Shown here: positions 1-7,716 of the stretch, in pieces | How positions within the stretch are numbered: the first letter of the stretch is position 1 | Layout of the letters: each line of letters starts with the position of its first letter | Source: Marinobacter sp. F4216 | GTDB lineage: Bacteria > Pseudomonadota > Gammaproteobacteria > Pseudomonadales > Oleiphilaceae | Reading direction: 5' to 3' | Assembly: GCF_019931195.1 (NCBI RefSeq) | Contig: NZ_JAIOUO010000009.1 | Span: 62,001 to 126,000, forward strand | DNA: 64,000 nucleotides | Made by a program: the position numbers and the translations under genes | Notes under the pieces: generated by a model | Seen by the model: only the letters and a program-made list of their open reading frames with translations | Databases searched by the model: none | What the model was told of the DNA's origin: nothing

Positions 1-1
1 G

Positions 2-310
2 CGTGTGGCCGCCAAACAGGGCTTCTCAACGGCGACCGATCTGGCGGATTACCTGGTCAAGAAAGGGGTACCGTTCCGGGATGCCCACGAAATCGTTGGC
101 AAGTCCGTCGCTTTCGGTGTGGCGGAAGGTCGGGATCTGTCCGAGATGTCCCTGGAAGAGCTGCGTCAGTTCTCTGATGTCATCGGCGAAGATGTTTTCG
201 ATGTGTTGACGCTGGAAGGCTCGGTTCAGGCCCGGAACCATCTGGGGGGAACCGCGCCGGAGCAGGTTCGCGCCGCGGTGGCTCGCGCTCGCGCCCGGTT
301 GGCAGGCTGA
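2..310 (+). CDS. argH: Argininosuccinate lyase, C-terminal part (truncated by window edge)
   Basis: Only the last ~102 residues are inside the window; the gene runs in from the left and ends at a TGA. The protein releases fumarate from argininosuccinate to make arginine in the cytoplasm. The visible part fits the C-terminal helical domain of ArgH, with the stretch [20 protein letters not shown] followed by [10 protein letters not shown], typical of the family. The catalytic serine loop lies upstream, outside the window. The neighbour on the right is convergent and ends 27 bases away. Confidence 0.9.
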   Translation, partial: RVAAKQGFSTATDLADYLVKKGVPFRDAHEIVGKSVAFGVAEGRDLSEMSLEELRQFSDVIGEDVFDVLTLEGSVQARNHLGGTAPEQVRAAVARARARLAG

Positions 311-336
311 GTCAGGCAGGATTTCCGGGCGCGGGG

Positions 337-2772
337 TTAACCGCCGATGCGCCCGGTCGTCAGTTGCACGGTTGCTGGCGTCAGTTCAGCCAAGGGTTTC
401 GGGCGAGAAAACCGGAAACCCTGACCGTAATGGATACCCAGGGCACGAACCTTCCGGAGTGTATCTTCACTTTCGATGCAGGTCGCGACGGTGACTTTGC
501 CCGCCACTTCGGCGATCCGGTGCAAGGCCTCAACCATCACCTGCTGAACCGGATCTTTCTCCAGATCCTCCACCAACCGGCGGTCCAGTTTGATGATGTC
601 TACCGGCAGCCTGGCGGCCAGACTGTAGCTCTCCACCGAAGCGCCGGCACCGTCCAGGGCCACCCGGCACCCTGCCTTGTTCAGTGCATCACAGAGGACT
701 GCCACCTCATCGGGGTACTGGGTGGCGTGGGCTTCGCGAATTTCAAAGCAGAAACAGTCCGAGTCAAAGGGTGAGTCGTCCAGCAGGCTCTCGATGAAGT
801 CGGCGAAGGTATCGTCCAGTACACTCGCAAGCGACAGGTTGAAGCCACAGTACTTGAGTCGGGGTTCCAGCAGGGGCTGAGAATTCAGCCAGATGAAGGT
901 CTGTCGGATAACCTGACGGTCCAGGCGCTTGGCCAGATCAAAGCGCTCAGCAATGGGCAGGAACTGATCCGGTCCAAGGGTGTCCTGGGTGGCATTGTTG
1001 GCAGGGATCCGGGCCAGGATTTCAATATGATCGCCCCAGGTAGCGCTGGCAACCGGCTTGAAGGACTGGAACTCGAGAATCAGCCGTTCGTTGTCCAGTG
1101 CCTCGCGAATCTGTTCCGCTTCCTTCCAGGCTTCGCTCTCGTCGACATGCTCTCCTGCGGCACGAGCTGTGTGAATCCGGTTGCGGCCGGAAATCTTGGC
1201 GGTATGGCACAGGTCTGCGGCCTGGCTGAGCAAGAGCTCCGGATCATTCGGCGCATCGTTGTCCATGATAAGCAGCCCGCCGGACGCCGTTGTTTGAAGG
1301 CTTTCGCCTTGCCACTGGAATACAAACTCGGATATGGCATCGAGAATGTTGTCGGCGATTTTCCGGGCCCGGGACTCGGGACAGTTTTCAATCAGCAGGA
1401 CAAAGGTATCGCCCGAAAGGCGTGACAGCGCGTCTCTCTGGCGCACGCGAATGCCCAGATTGCCTGCCAGTTCCCGCAGGTAACGGTCGCAGGTGCCACT
1501 GCCGGTCAGGTCGTTGAAACGCTCGAACTTGTCCAGGTCCAGGTAGAGCAGGCTATCGCAGGATTCCCGGTGGGTCTTGTGTTCCAGTGTCCTGAGCAGG
1601 CGGGCAATGAAGGCTCGACGGTTCATAAGGCCGGTCACCGGGTCGTGCCGGATACGGTATTCGCTGCTGGCGCTGTGGCTGGCTCGCGGGGCAATCTCCC
1701 GCCCGACATGGACTGCGCCGATGGGATCGCCCTGATCATTGGTCAGGCGCTGGTAATGGAATTCGTAGACCGGTAATTCCCGATTTTGTTGGGCCAGTGG
1801 CATTTCCACCACGAAGTTGTCCCGGTCAAAGGCTCGTTGCCACAGGCGCTCAATCAGCCGTCGTTCGTTGGGATGCTCGGTAAGCAGGCTTGTCAGACTG
1901 TCGCCCGGTCGAGGTCGGACACCGAAGATGGTTTCGAATTGCTGCACAAAGGCGTGGTTGCAATGCAGTAGGTTGAGCTTGAGATCAACCGCCGCGACGA
2001 CATCCGGCGTGGACTGGGTCGTGGCTGCCAGTATCCGTTCGGCATCCCGGCGGGCCAGATCCCTTTGCATTTCCCGGGTGCGATCCACAAGCGTACCGCC
2101 GACCCGGCCGGATTGCTTGAGAGCACGACCATGAATGGTTACGCCTCGGACGTTCTGTCGGGAGGTCAGGATGTCCAGGTCAAGCGAAAACGACCGGCCG
2201 GATTGAATGCAGCGACGAAACATGGCCCGAACCCGGGGCTGGCCCGTCTGACAATAAAAAAGGGCCTGCTCCGGGGTGAGTTCTGTGTCGGTTCGCAGCT
2301 CCAGCAATTTGAACAGCCCATCGGTCCAGGTCATTTCGTTGTTCTGGGAATCCAGCTCCCAGATACCGGCGCTGGCGGTGTCCTCGGCCAGTTTAAGCAG
2401 GAGGGGGTCGATGGAGGCAATATCCCGGTGGGAAATGGTGGCGGAGGCGGCGGTGTCCGAATCCCGCATACTCACACGCATGCTCAGGCTGGCCGTGAAG
2501 AAGAATCCCTCCTTGTGCCGGAAGGTCACCAGAACGTTCTGGCCCCTCTCAATCCGGTTCCAGTTAGACGGCACGAAAGGGTCGTCCTGCCTGGATGCGA
2601 GGATGCTGTGAACAGGTCGCCCCTGCAGCTCCCGGGCGTCGTAGCCCAATACTGATTCGACGTATCGGTCGGCGAACATCACCTTGCCTTCGTCGTCGAT
2701 ACGCAACAGGGTTCTTCGGTCGGAATTCTGCGACAGGTCTGCTCTATGGCGACGGATGACGAACTCTTTCAC
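337..2772 (-). CDS. PAS-GGDEF-EAL protein with degenerate catalytic motifs
   Basis: About 811 residues. The N-terminal third holds PAS-like sensing segments, followed by a GGDEF domain (begins near LYLDLDKFERFNDL) and an EAL domain that runs to the end. The diguanylate cyclase signature reads SGDTF instead of GGDEF. In the EAL domain the EAL position reads EILARI, and the usual DDFG metal-binding pair reads DGAG, while FEIRE and IKLD remain. Both activities may therefore be lost, leaving a c-di-GMP receptor or regulatory role (inference). No membrane segment is obvious. I chose the GTG at 2772 because GAGG lies about 9 bases upstream and the longer N-terminus (to 2871) is not PAS-like. Transcribed divergently from lptM. 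Confidence 0.8.
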   Translation of the reverse strand: MKEFVIRRHRADLSQNSDRRTLLRIDDEGKVMFADRYVESVLGYDARELQGRPVHSILASRQDDPFVPSNWNRIERGQNVLVTFRHKEGFFFTASLSMRVSMRDSDTAASATISHRDIASIDPLLLKLAEDTASAGIWELDSQNNEMTWTDGLFKLLELRTDTELTPEQALFYCQTGQPRVRAMFRRCIQSGRSFSLDLDILTSRQNVRGVTIHGRALKQSGRVGGTLVDRTREMQRDLARRDAERILAATTQSTPDVVAAVDLKLNLLHCNHAFVQQFETIFGVRPRPGDSLTSLLTEHPNERRLIERLWQRAFDRDNFVVEMPLAQQNRELPVYEFHYQRLTNDQGDPIGAVHVGREIAPRASHSASSEYRIRHDPVTGLMNRRAFIARLLRTLEHKTHRESCDSLLYLDLDKFERFNDLTGSGTCDRYLRELAGNLGIRVRQRDALSRLSGDTFVLLIENCPESRARKIADNILDAISEFVFQWQGESLQTTASGGLLIMDNDAPNDPELLLSQAADLCHTAKISGRNRIHTARAAGEHVDESEAWKEAEQIREALDNERLILEFQSFKPVASATWGDHIEILARIPANNATQDTLGPDQFLPIAERFDLAKRLDRQVIRQTFIWLNSQPLLEPRLKYCGFNLSLASVLDDTFADFIESLLDDSPFDSDCFCFEIREAHATQYPDEVAVLCDALNKAGCRVALDGAGASVESYSLAARLPVDIIKLDRRLVEDLEKDPVQQVMVEALHRIAEVAGKVTVATCIESEDTLRKVRALGIHYGQGFRFSRPKPLAELTPATVQLTTGRIGG

Positions 2773-3124
2773 GATGGATGAGCCTCGGTAATCTTGGTGT
2801 CGGATGTGCCGGTGATCTGGCGAGCGTGACAATATGTTTTTATTTTTCTGGGGGATGCCACGATTCAGCACACATAATACTGATCCTGTCGCTGAAAAGA
2901 ACCTTTCCTAAGTACCGTTTTGTCTGTCCTCATGCCCCGATCATCCTCGATTTTGACGAGGGGCTTGGTCGTATTGCGCTCCTGCGCCTCTCGAGATCGG
3001 TTGCCGGTATGGGACGAACAGGATGAGATCGTTCCTCCCTGTTCGCCAGCTTGCGATCGTGGCCTCGCCGGGCAGGATGCCTGTCGGGTATACTCGGGCG
3101 AAAACACATTCAGAGGTTGCAGGA

Positions 3125-3292
3125 ATGCGCGCCACCATTCTTTTGTTGGTCAGTCTGGCCCTAACGCCGGTGCTTTATGGCTGCGGCCAGAAAGGCGACC
3201 TGTATCTGCAGGATTCGGTTCCGTCCGATGAGCGTGCCGGGACCGGAACGTATGGCCAGCCAGCGCGCGATAACGAAGACACTGAACGTTAG
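3125..3292 (+). CDS. lptM: Small lipoprotein LptM (YifL family)
   Basis: A 55-residue lipoprotein: a short hydrophobic signal (ILLLVSLALTPV), then the lipobox LYGC and directly GQKGDLYL, the hallmark of the LptM/YifL family. Members are outer-membrane lipoproteins that help the LptD/E lipopolysaccharide translocon mature. The start is the ATG at 3125, after CAGAGGTTGCAGG; an in-frame upstream ATG would give an unlikely N-terminus. It sits 39 bases before lysA, the usual place for this gene in gammaproteobacteria. A TATACT box at 3089-3094 may be its -10 element, but no good -35 is visible. Confidence 0.88.
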   Translation: MRATILLLVSLALTPVLYGCGQKGDLYLQDSVPSDERAGTGTYGQPARDNEDTER

Positions 3293-3331
3293 TCCGTCAC
3301 CTCTGTACCTGTAGGACGATGTAGGGAAGCC

Positions 3332-4582
3332 ATGGATTACTTCAATTACCGCGACGGTGAACTGTTCGCCGAGGATCAGCCTGTCTCAGAGATTGCCGAG
3401 CGTTTCGGAACGCCGGCCTACGTGTACTCCAGGGCCACCCTGGAGCGCCATTACCGGGCCTATGACCAGGCTTTGAGCGGTCGGCCACATCTGGTCTGCT
3501 ACGCGGTCAAAGCCAACAGCAACCTGGCGGTGCTGAACGTGCTGGCTCGCCTGGGTGCTGGCTTCGATATCGTTTCCGCCGGCGAGCTGGAACGGGTGCT
3601 CCGGGCCGGCGGATCGGCCGCCAAGGTGGTGTTTTCCGGCGTCGGCAAGCAGGAATGGGAAATGAAACGCGCCCTGGAAGCCGGCGTGCGCTGTTTTAAT
3701 GTGGAGTCCGACACCGAACTGGACCGGCTGAATGCCGTGGCCGGCGAGCTGGGCGTGCGTGCGCCGGTGTCCCTGAGGGTGAATCCGGATGTGGATGCCG
3801 GTACCCATCCCTACATTTCTACCGGCCTGAAAGAGAACAAGTTCGGCATCGATATCGCGGAGGCGCCCGGGGTTTACGCGCGGGCCAGCAAACTGCCGAA
3901 TCTGGACCTTATCGGTGTTGATTGTCACATCGGATCGCAACTGACCTCTGTGGATCCTTTCCTGGATGCGCTGGACCGGGTGATGGCACTGATCGATAGC
4001 CTGGCGGAGCAGGGCATTGTCATCCGGCATCTGGATATGGGCGGAGGCCTTGGCGTCACTTACGATCAGGAACAGCCGCCCCAGCCATCGGATTACGTCC
4101 GCGCTCTGGCAGAGCGCCTTGGTGACCGGGAGCTGGAGCTGGTGCTGGAGCCGGGCCGGTCGATTGCGGCGAACGCGGGTATCCTGCTGACGCGGGTCGA
4201 ATTTTTGAAGTGCACCGAGCACAAGAATTTTGCCGTAATCGATGCGGCCATGAACGATCTGATTCGTCCGGCTTTGTACAGTGCCTGGCAGGCGATTATA
4301 CCGGCGAAGCCGCGTCAGGATGGCGCAGAAAAGAACTGGGACCTGGTTGGGCCTGTGTGCGAAACCGGTGATTTCCTGGGTAAGGACCGCAGCCTCAGCC
4401 TGCAGCCGGGTGACTTGCTGGCGGTGCGATCGGCGGGCGCCTACGGATTCGTGATGAGCTCCAACTACAACTCCCGCAACCGTCCTCCCGAGCTGATGGT
4501 GGATGGCAATCAGGTGCACGTGGTTCGGCGACGGGAAACCCTCGACGACCAGCTGGCACCCGAGAGTTGTCTGCCGGAATGA
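3332..4582 (+). CDS. lysA: Diaminopimelate decarboxylase
   Basis: A full-length 416-residue PLP enzyme that decarboxylates meso-diaminopimelate to lysine, the last step of the pathway. The PLP lysine lies in YAVKANSN, followed by the HIGSQ and GGGLG barrel motifs, EPGRS, and the CETGD motif whose cysteine completes the active site across the dimer. AGGGAAGCC lies just before the ATG. Its stop (TGA 4580-4582) falls within the start region of dapF, so the two are translationally linked. Both enzymes work on the same intermediate, meso-diaminopimelate. Confidence 0.96.
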   Translation: MDYFNYRDGELFAEDQPVSEIAERFGTPAYVYSRATLERHYRAYDQALSGRPHLVCYAVKANSNLAVLNVLARLGAGFDIVSAGELERVLRAGGSAAKVVFSGVGKQEWEMKRALEAGVRCFNVESDTELDRLNAVAGELGVRAPVSLRVNPDVDAGTHPYISTGLKENKFGIDIAEAPGVYARASKLPNLDLIGVDCHIGSQLTSVDPFLDALDRVMALIDSLAEQGIVIRHLDMGGGLGVTYDQEQPPQPSDYVRALAERLGDRELELVLEPGRSIAANAGILLTRVEFLKCTEHKNFAVIDAAMNDLIRPALYSAWQAIIPAKPRQDGAEKNWDLVGPVCETGDFLGKDRSLSLQPGDLLAVRSAGAYGFVMSSNYNSRNRPPELMVDGNQVHVVRRRETLDDQLAPESCLPE

Positions 4583-4596
4583 GGGAGTCGCGGGAC

Positions 4597-5520
4597 ATGA
4601 GTCAGCACCGACGCGGACAGGGACAGGGACCAGCATTGCGTTTCACCAAGATGCACGGCCTGGGCAACGATTTCATGGTGGTGGACGCCATCAGCCAGCC
4701 GTTTCGCCTGCGCCCGGAGATGATTCGCAAACTTTCCGACCGGAACTTCGGCATCGGCTTTGACCAGCTGCTGGTGGTAGAACCGCCGGGTCTGCCGGAC
4801 GTGGATTTTCGCTACCGTATTTTCAATGCCGATGGTTCCGAGGTGGAGCAGTGCGGAAACGGCGCCCGTTGTTTCGCCAGCTTCGTCCGGGACCAGCGCC
4901 TGACCAACAAGAAAGTGATTCGGGTTCAGACCGCTAAGGGCGTGATCGAGCTGCGACTGGGCAAGCAGGGCATGGTGACCGTGAACATGGGGGTGCCGGA
5001 GATGAATCCCCCGGCCATTCCATTTGCCGCGGATCAGCAGAAAACCGTATACACCGTGGAAGTGGAAGGCCAGGCCGTCGAGCTGAGTGCCGTATCCATG
5101 GGCAACCCCCACGGTGTCCTGGTAGTGGATAATGTCGACACGGCGCCGGTGGAAACCCTGGGCCCGTTGCTCGAATCCCACCCCCGTTTTCCCGCCAAAG
5201 CCAACATCGGTTTCCTGCAGGTCATCGATCGTAAGCGTGCCCGCTTGCGTGTCTATGAACGGGGTGCCGGGGAAACGCTCGCCTGTGGATCCGGGGCTTG
5301 TGCCGCAGTGGTGGCCGGTCGCCTCCGGGGGCTGCTGGATAGCCGGGTCGAGGTCGAACTGCGCGGTGGCCGGCTGGTCATCGAATGGCAGGGGGAAGGG
5401 GCCCCTGTTATGATGGATGGCCCTGTAACCACGGTCTTTGAAGGCCAGATGCGACTGCCGGGTGGAGACAAACCGGGCCGTCGTCCGAAACACGGAAAGC
5501 CCGCACGAAAACGGTCCTGA
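4597..5520 (+). CDS. dapF: Diaminopimelate epimerase
   Basis: Converts LL- to meso-diaminopimelate for lysine and peptidoglycan. The two catalytic cysteines are visible in NGARCFASF and [12 protein letters not shown], and the [11 protein letters not shown] motif opens the fold. At 307 residues it is longer than the usual ~275: there is a short basic N-terminal stretch before FTKMHG and a basic tail rich in R, K, P and G. The start at 4597 is favoured because GAGGGAG lies about 9 bases before it; an ATG at 4579 that overlaps the lysA stop (ATGA) is the alternative. Confidence 0.95.
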   Translation: MSQHRRGQGQGPALRFTKMHGLGNDFMVVDAISQPFRLRPEMIRKLSDRNFGIGFDQLLVVEPPGLPDVDFRYRIFNADGSEVEQCGNGARCFASFVRDQRLTNKKVIRVQTAKGVIELRLGKQGMVTVNMGVPEMNPPAIPFAADQQKTVYTVEVEGQAVELSAVSMGNPHGVLVVDNVDTAPVETLGPLLESHPRFPAKANIGFLQVIDRKRARLRVYERGAGETLACGSGACAAVVAGRLRGLLDSRVEVELRGGRLVIEWQGEGAPVMMDGPVTTVFEGQMRLPGGDKPGRRPKHGKPARKRS

Positions 5521-5537
5521 CCGTCAGGAGACACAGA

Positions 5538-6284
5538 ATGACAGAACAGACGGCCCACCAGAAGGTCGATGACATTACCCGCGAACAGGTGGTCCAGTAC
5601 CTGAAAGACAATCCGGACTTCTTCGTCGGTCAGGACGACCTGCTGCGCGTATTGACGCTGCCACACGACAGTGGCCGGGCTATTTCCCTGGTGGAGCGAC
5701 AGGTGCACCTGTTCCGCGAACAGCGGGATATGCTCCAGGGTGAGCTGGGCGAACTGGTGTCCATTGCCCGCCAGAATGACCGTCTGTTCGAGAAGAGCAA
5801 GCGAATGCTGCTGCAGGTGATTGAGGCGCGTAACGTCAATGATATGGCGGCGGTGATTGATGACAGCATCCGGGGCGATTTCGGCCTGGATGCGGCGTCG
5901 GTCTTGCTCTTCACCGACAGCGACTTGCCTGAGGTATCGCAAGGCGCGCTGCATGTGGTCAGTCCGCAGGACGCCCGGGAACGCCTGGGCAGTCTTCTGG
6001 AAGGTGACCGTGCCGTATGCGGCCAGTTCCGCGAGAACGAGCGGGAATTCCTGTTCCCCGACCGGGACGATCCCATCGCCTCGGTTGCGCTGGTGCCCCT
6101 GCGCAGCCAGGGCCTGGTTGGCGTGTTTGCGGTGGGGAGTTGCGAACCGGGTTACTTCGATCAGAGCATGGGGTCCATGTTCCTGAGCTATATCAGCGAT
6201 ACCCTCAGTCGCTTGCTGCCACCCATGCTTGAACGCCACAGCACGGTGGTGGAGACCACCGGGCGGACCGCGGAGAACTCTTGA
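5538..6284 (+). CDS. DUF484 family protein
   Basis: A 248-residue protein of the DUF484 family, a GAF-like fold almost always found between dapF and xerC in gammaproteobacteria. The conserved opening (VVQYLKDNPDFFVGQDDLL, then SLVERQV) is present, followed by a helical linker and the GAF-like domain. No biochemical role is established; its invariant place next to xerC suggests a shared transcript, not a proven shared job. CAGGAGACACAG precedes the ATG. Its stop touches the xerC start. Confidence 0.9.
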   Translation: MTEQTAHQKVDDITREQVVQYLKDNPDFFVGQDDLLRVLTLPHDSGRAISLVERQVHLFREQRDMLQGELGELVSIARQNDRLFEKSKRMLLQVIEARNVNDMAAVIDDSIRGDFGLDAASVLLFTDSDLPEVSQGALHVVSPQDARERLGSLLEGDRAVCGQFRENEREFLFPDRDDPIASVALVPLRSQGLVGVFAVGSCEPGYFDQSMGSMFLSYISDTLSRLLPPMLERHSTVVETTGRTAENS

Positions 6285-7253
6285 GTGCCCGGGGAGCAGA
6301 TGGCTGATAGTCTGCCGGGGTCCCTGGCTGCCCCTCTAACTGACTTCATTCAGCATCTGGCCTCGGAAACCCGTCACTCCCAGCGCACCTGCGACAGTTA
6401 CCGGAGGGATTTGGATCGTCTGGCGGGCTGGCTCCATCAGCGCCAGTTTGACCAGTGGCATCGACTCAACGCCCATGACGTTCGACGCTATTCCGCCGAC
6501 CTGGCCCGGCAAGGTCTGAGCGGCCGCAGTATCGCCCGCCACCTGTCGTCGATCCGGCGCTTTTACCGGTTCCTGGTGCGGGAAAAACTGGCCACCGATA
6601 ATCCAGCCCTGGATATACGAGCCCCCAAGAGCGGCCGTCGGCTGCCCAAGGTTGCGGACGTGGACCAGGTGAACCACCTCCTTGATGCCAACCCCGACGA
6701 TCCCCTCGAAGTGCGTGATCTGTGCATGTTTGAACTGATCTATTCATCCGGTCTGCGTCTGTCTGAGCTGGCTGGGCTGAATGTGGATTCGGTGGATCTT
6801 CGAGGTGGCCAGTTACGCGTGTTGGGTAAGGGGGGCAAGGAGCGGGATCTCCCTGTTGGCCGCAAGGCCGTCGCGGCGATCCAGGCCTGGTTGCCGGTGC
6901 GAGCCGGACTGACTGGAGACGCGGAACCGGCGCTGTTTGTCAGTCAGCGCGGTGACCGCCTCAGCCATCGAAGTATCCAGTCGCGCCTGAGTCGGTGGGG
7001 TGTGTTGAAAGGGGCCGACCAGAGACTGCATCCTCATATGCTACGGCACTCCTTCGCCAGCCACATGCTGGAATCCAGTGGCGATCTGAGGGCGGTACAG
7101 GAATTGCTCGGTCACGCGGATATCGCAACCACCCAGGTATATACCCATCTGGATTTCCAGCACCTGGCCCAGGTGTATGACCAGAGCCATCCGCGGGCTC
7201 GCAGACGTCGGCAGGACCAGCACTCTGGCCCGGGCTGTGAGGATCGGAAATAG
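6285..7253 (+). CDS. xerC: Site-specific tyrosine recombinase XerC
   Basis: With XerD, XerC resolves chromosome dimers at dif. The N-terminal SAM-like core-binding domain (residues ~20-105) is followed by the catalytic domain with its full set: SSGLRLSEL (Arg), GKGGKERDLPV (Lys), HPHMLRHSFASH (His-x-x-Arg), LLGHADI (His) and TTQVYTHLD (Tyr). At 322 residues it is slightly longer than usual because of an N-terminal extension. The GTG at 6285 directly abuts the DUF484 stop and has GGAG about 9 bases upstream; an ATG at 6300 is possible but its GGGGAG is too close. Confidence 0.95.
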   Translation: MPGEQMADSLPGSLAAPLTDFIQHLASETRHSQRTCDSYRRDLDRLAGWLHQRQFDQWHRLNAHDVRRYSADLARQGLSGRSIARHLSSIRRFYRFLVREKLATDNPALDIRAPKSGRRLPKVADVDQVNHLLDANPDDPLEVRDLCMFELIYSSGLRLSELAGLNVDSVDLRGGQLRVLGKGGKERDLPVGRKAVAAIQAWLPVRAGLTGDAEPALFVSQRGDRLSHRSIQSRLSRWGVLKGADQRLHPHMLRHSFASHMLESSGDLRAVQELLGHADIATTQVYTHLDFQHLAQVYDQSHPRARRRRQDQHSGPGCEDRK

Positions 7254-7256
7254 GTG

Positions 7257-7394
7257 ATGATCAGAACGATCGCAATCGATGTGCGGTCTCAGGGTCTTCA
7301 GGCGTTTACGATGCCCGTGCTTCCGTCCAGGGCGATTGTCCACTCAGCGGATACCGGCAAAGACTCGGTTGTGATTGAATCGGTGTCTCAATGA
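7257..7394 (+). pseudogene. 45-codon ORF after xerC; possible remnant of a HAD hydrolase gene
   Basis: Three bases after the xerC stop an ATG opens a 45-codon ORF beginning MIRTIAIDV. In Pseudomonas the gene after xerC is a HAD-family hydrolase that begins much like this (a hydrophobic strand ending in Asp). Here the second Asp and the rest of motif I are missing and the frame closes quickly, overlapping the end of the convergent DUF2789 gene. I read it as a possible truncated remnant; it could equally be chance coding. Confidence 0.3.
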
Positions 7395-7621
7395 CGCATT
7401 CTGGCATCCAGTTCATCAATTATTTCAGCCCAGTCGCTGTCCTGCTCCAGGCCTTCCTCCAGAAAGTTGGACTGGCTTTCGGACCAGAAGGGCGCATCCT
7501 GGATCGCGGTGCCGGCCGGGAGCGGCGAGTGCTCGCTGATGAACTGATCCACACTGGCCTCATCGGAAGGCAGTCCCAGTTGCTCAAACAGGGTATTGAT
7601 AGTGTGCTTGCTGGTATCCAT
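7388..7621 (-). CDS. DUF2789 family protein
   Basis: A 77-residue soluble protein of the DUF2789 family, recognised by MDTSKHTINTLFEQLGLPSD and the later FISEH...APFWSESQSNFL segment. The function of the family is unknown. The protein is acidic with no signal or membrane segment. The start at 7621 gives the family's normal N-terminus and has GGGAG about 10 bases upstream; a longer frame to 7771 would run into the oppositely oriented kinase gene. It is divergent from the sensor kinase, sharing a ~95-base intergenic region. Confidence 0.85.
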   Translation of the reverse strand: MDTSKHTINTLFEQLGLPSDEASVDQFISEHSPLPAGTAIQDAPFWSESQSNFLEEGLEQDSDWAEIIDELDARMRH

Positions 7622-7716
7622 GACTACGGCGCTCCCGACGTTGTTTGCCCGAATGAAATTGTCTCTGATTGCAGGTATGGTTCCCTGAAATGTAGCGGAA
7701 CCCTTAAGGATATCCA

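Noticed and set aside
2865..3107. An 80-codon minus-strand ORF between the GGDEF-EAL gene and lptM, where Pseudomonas has cyaY
   Set aside because: The product shows no frataxin features (no acidic helix or the conserved strand motifs) and is Arg/Ser/Thr-rich; judged as chance.
3386..4636. A 416-codon minus-strand ORF opposite lysA
   Set aside because: lysA has all catalytic motifs; the antisense product looks like typical mirror-frame composition with no domain.
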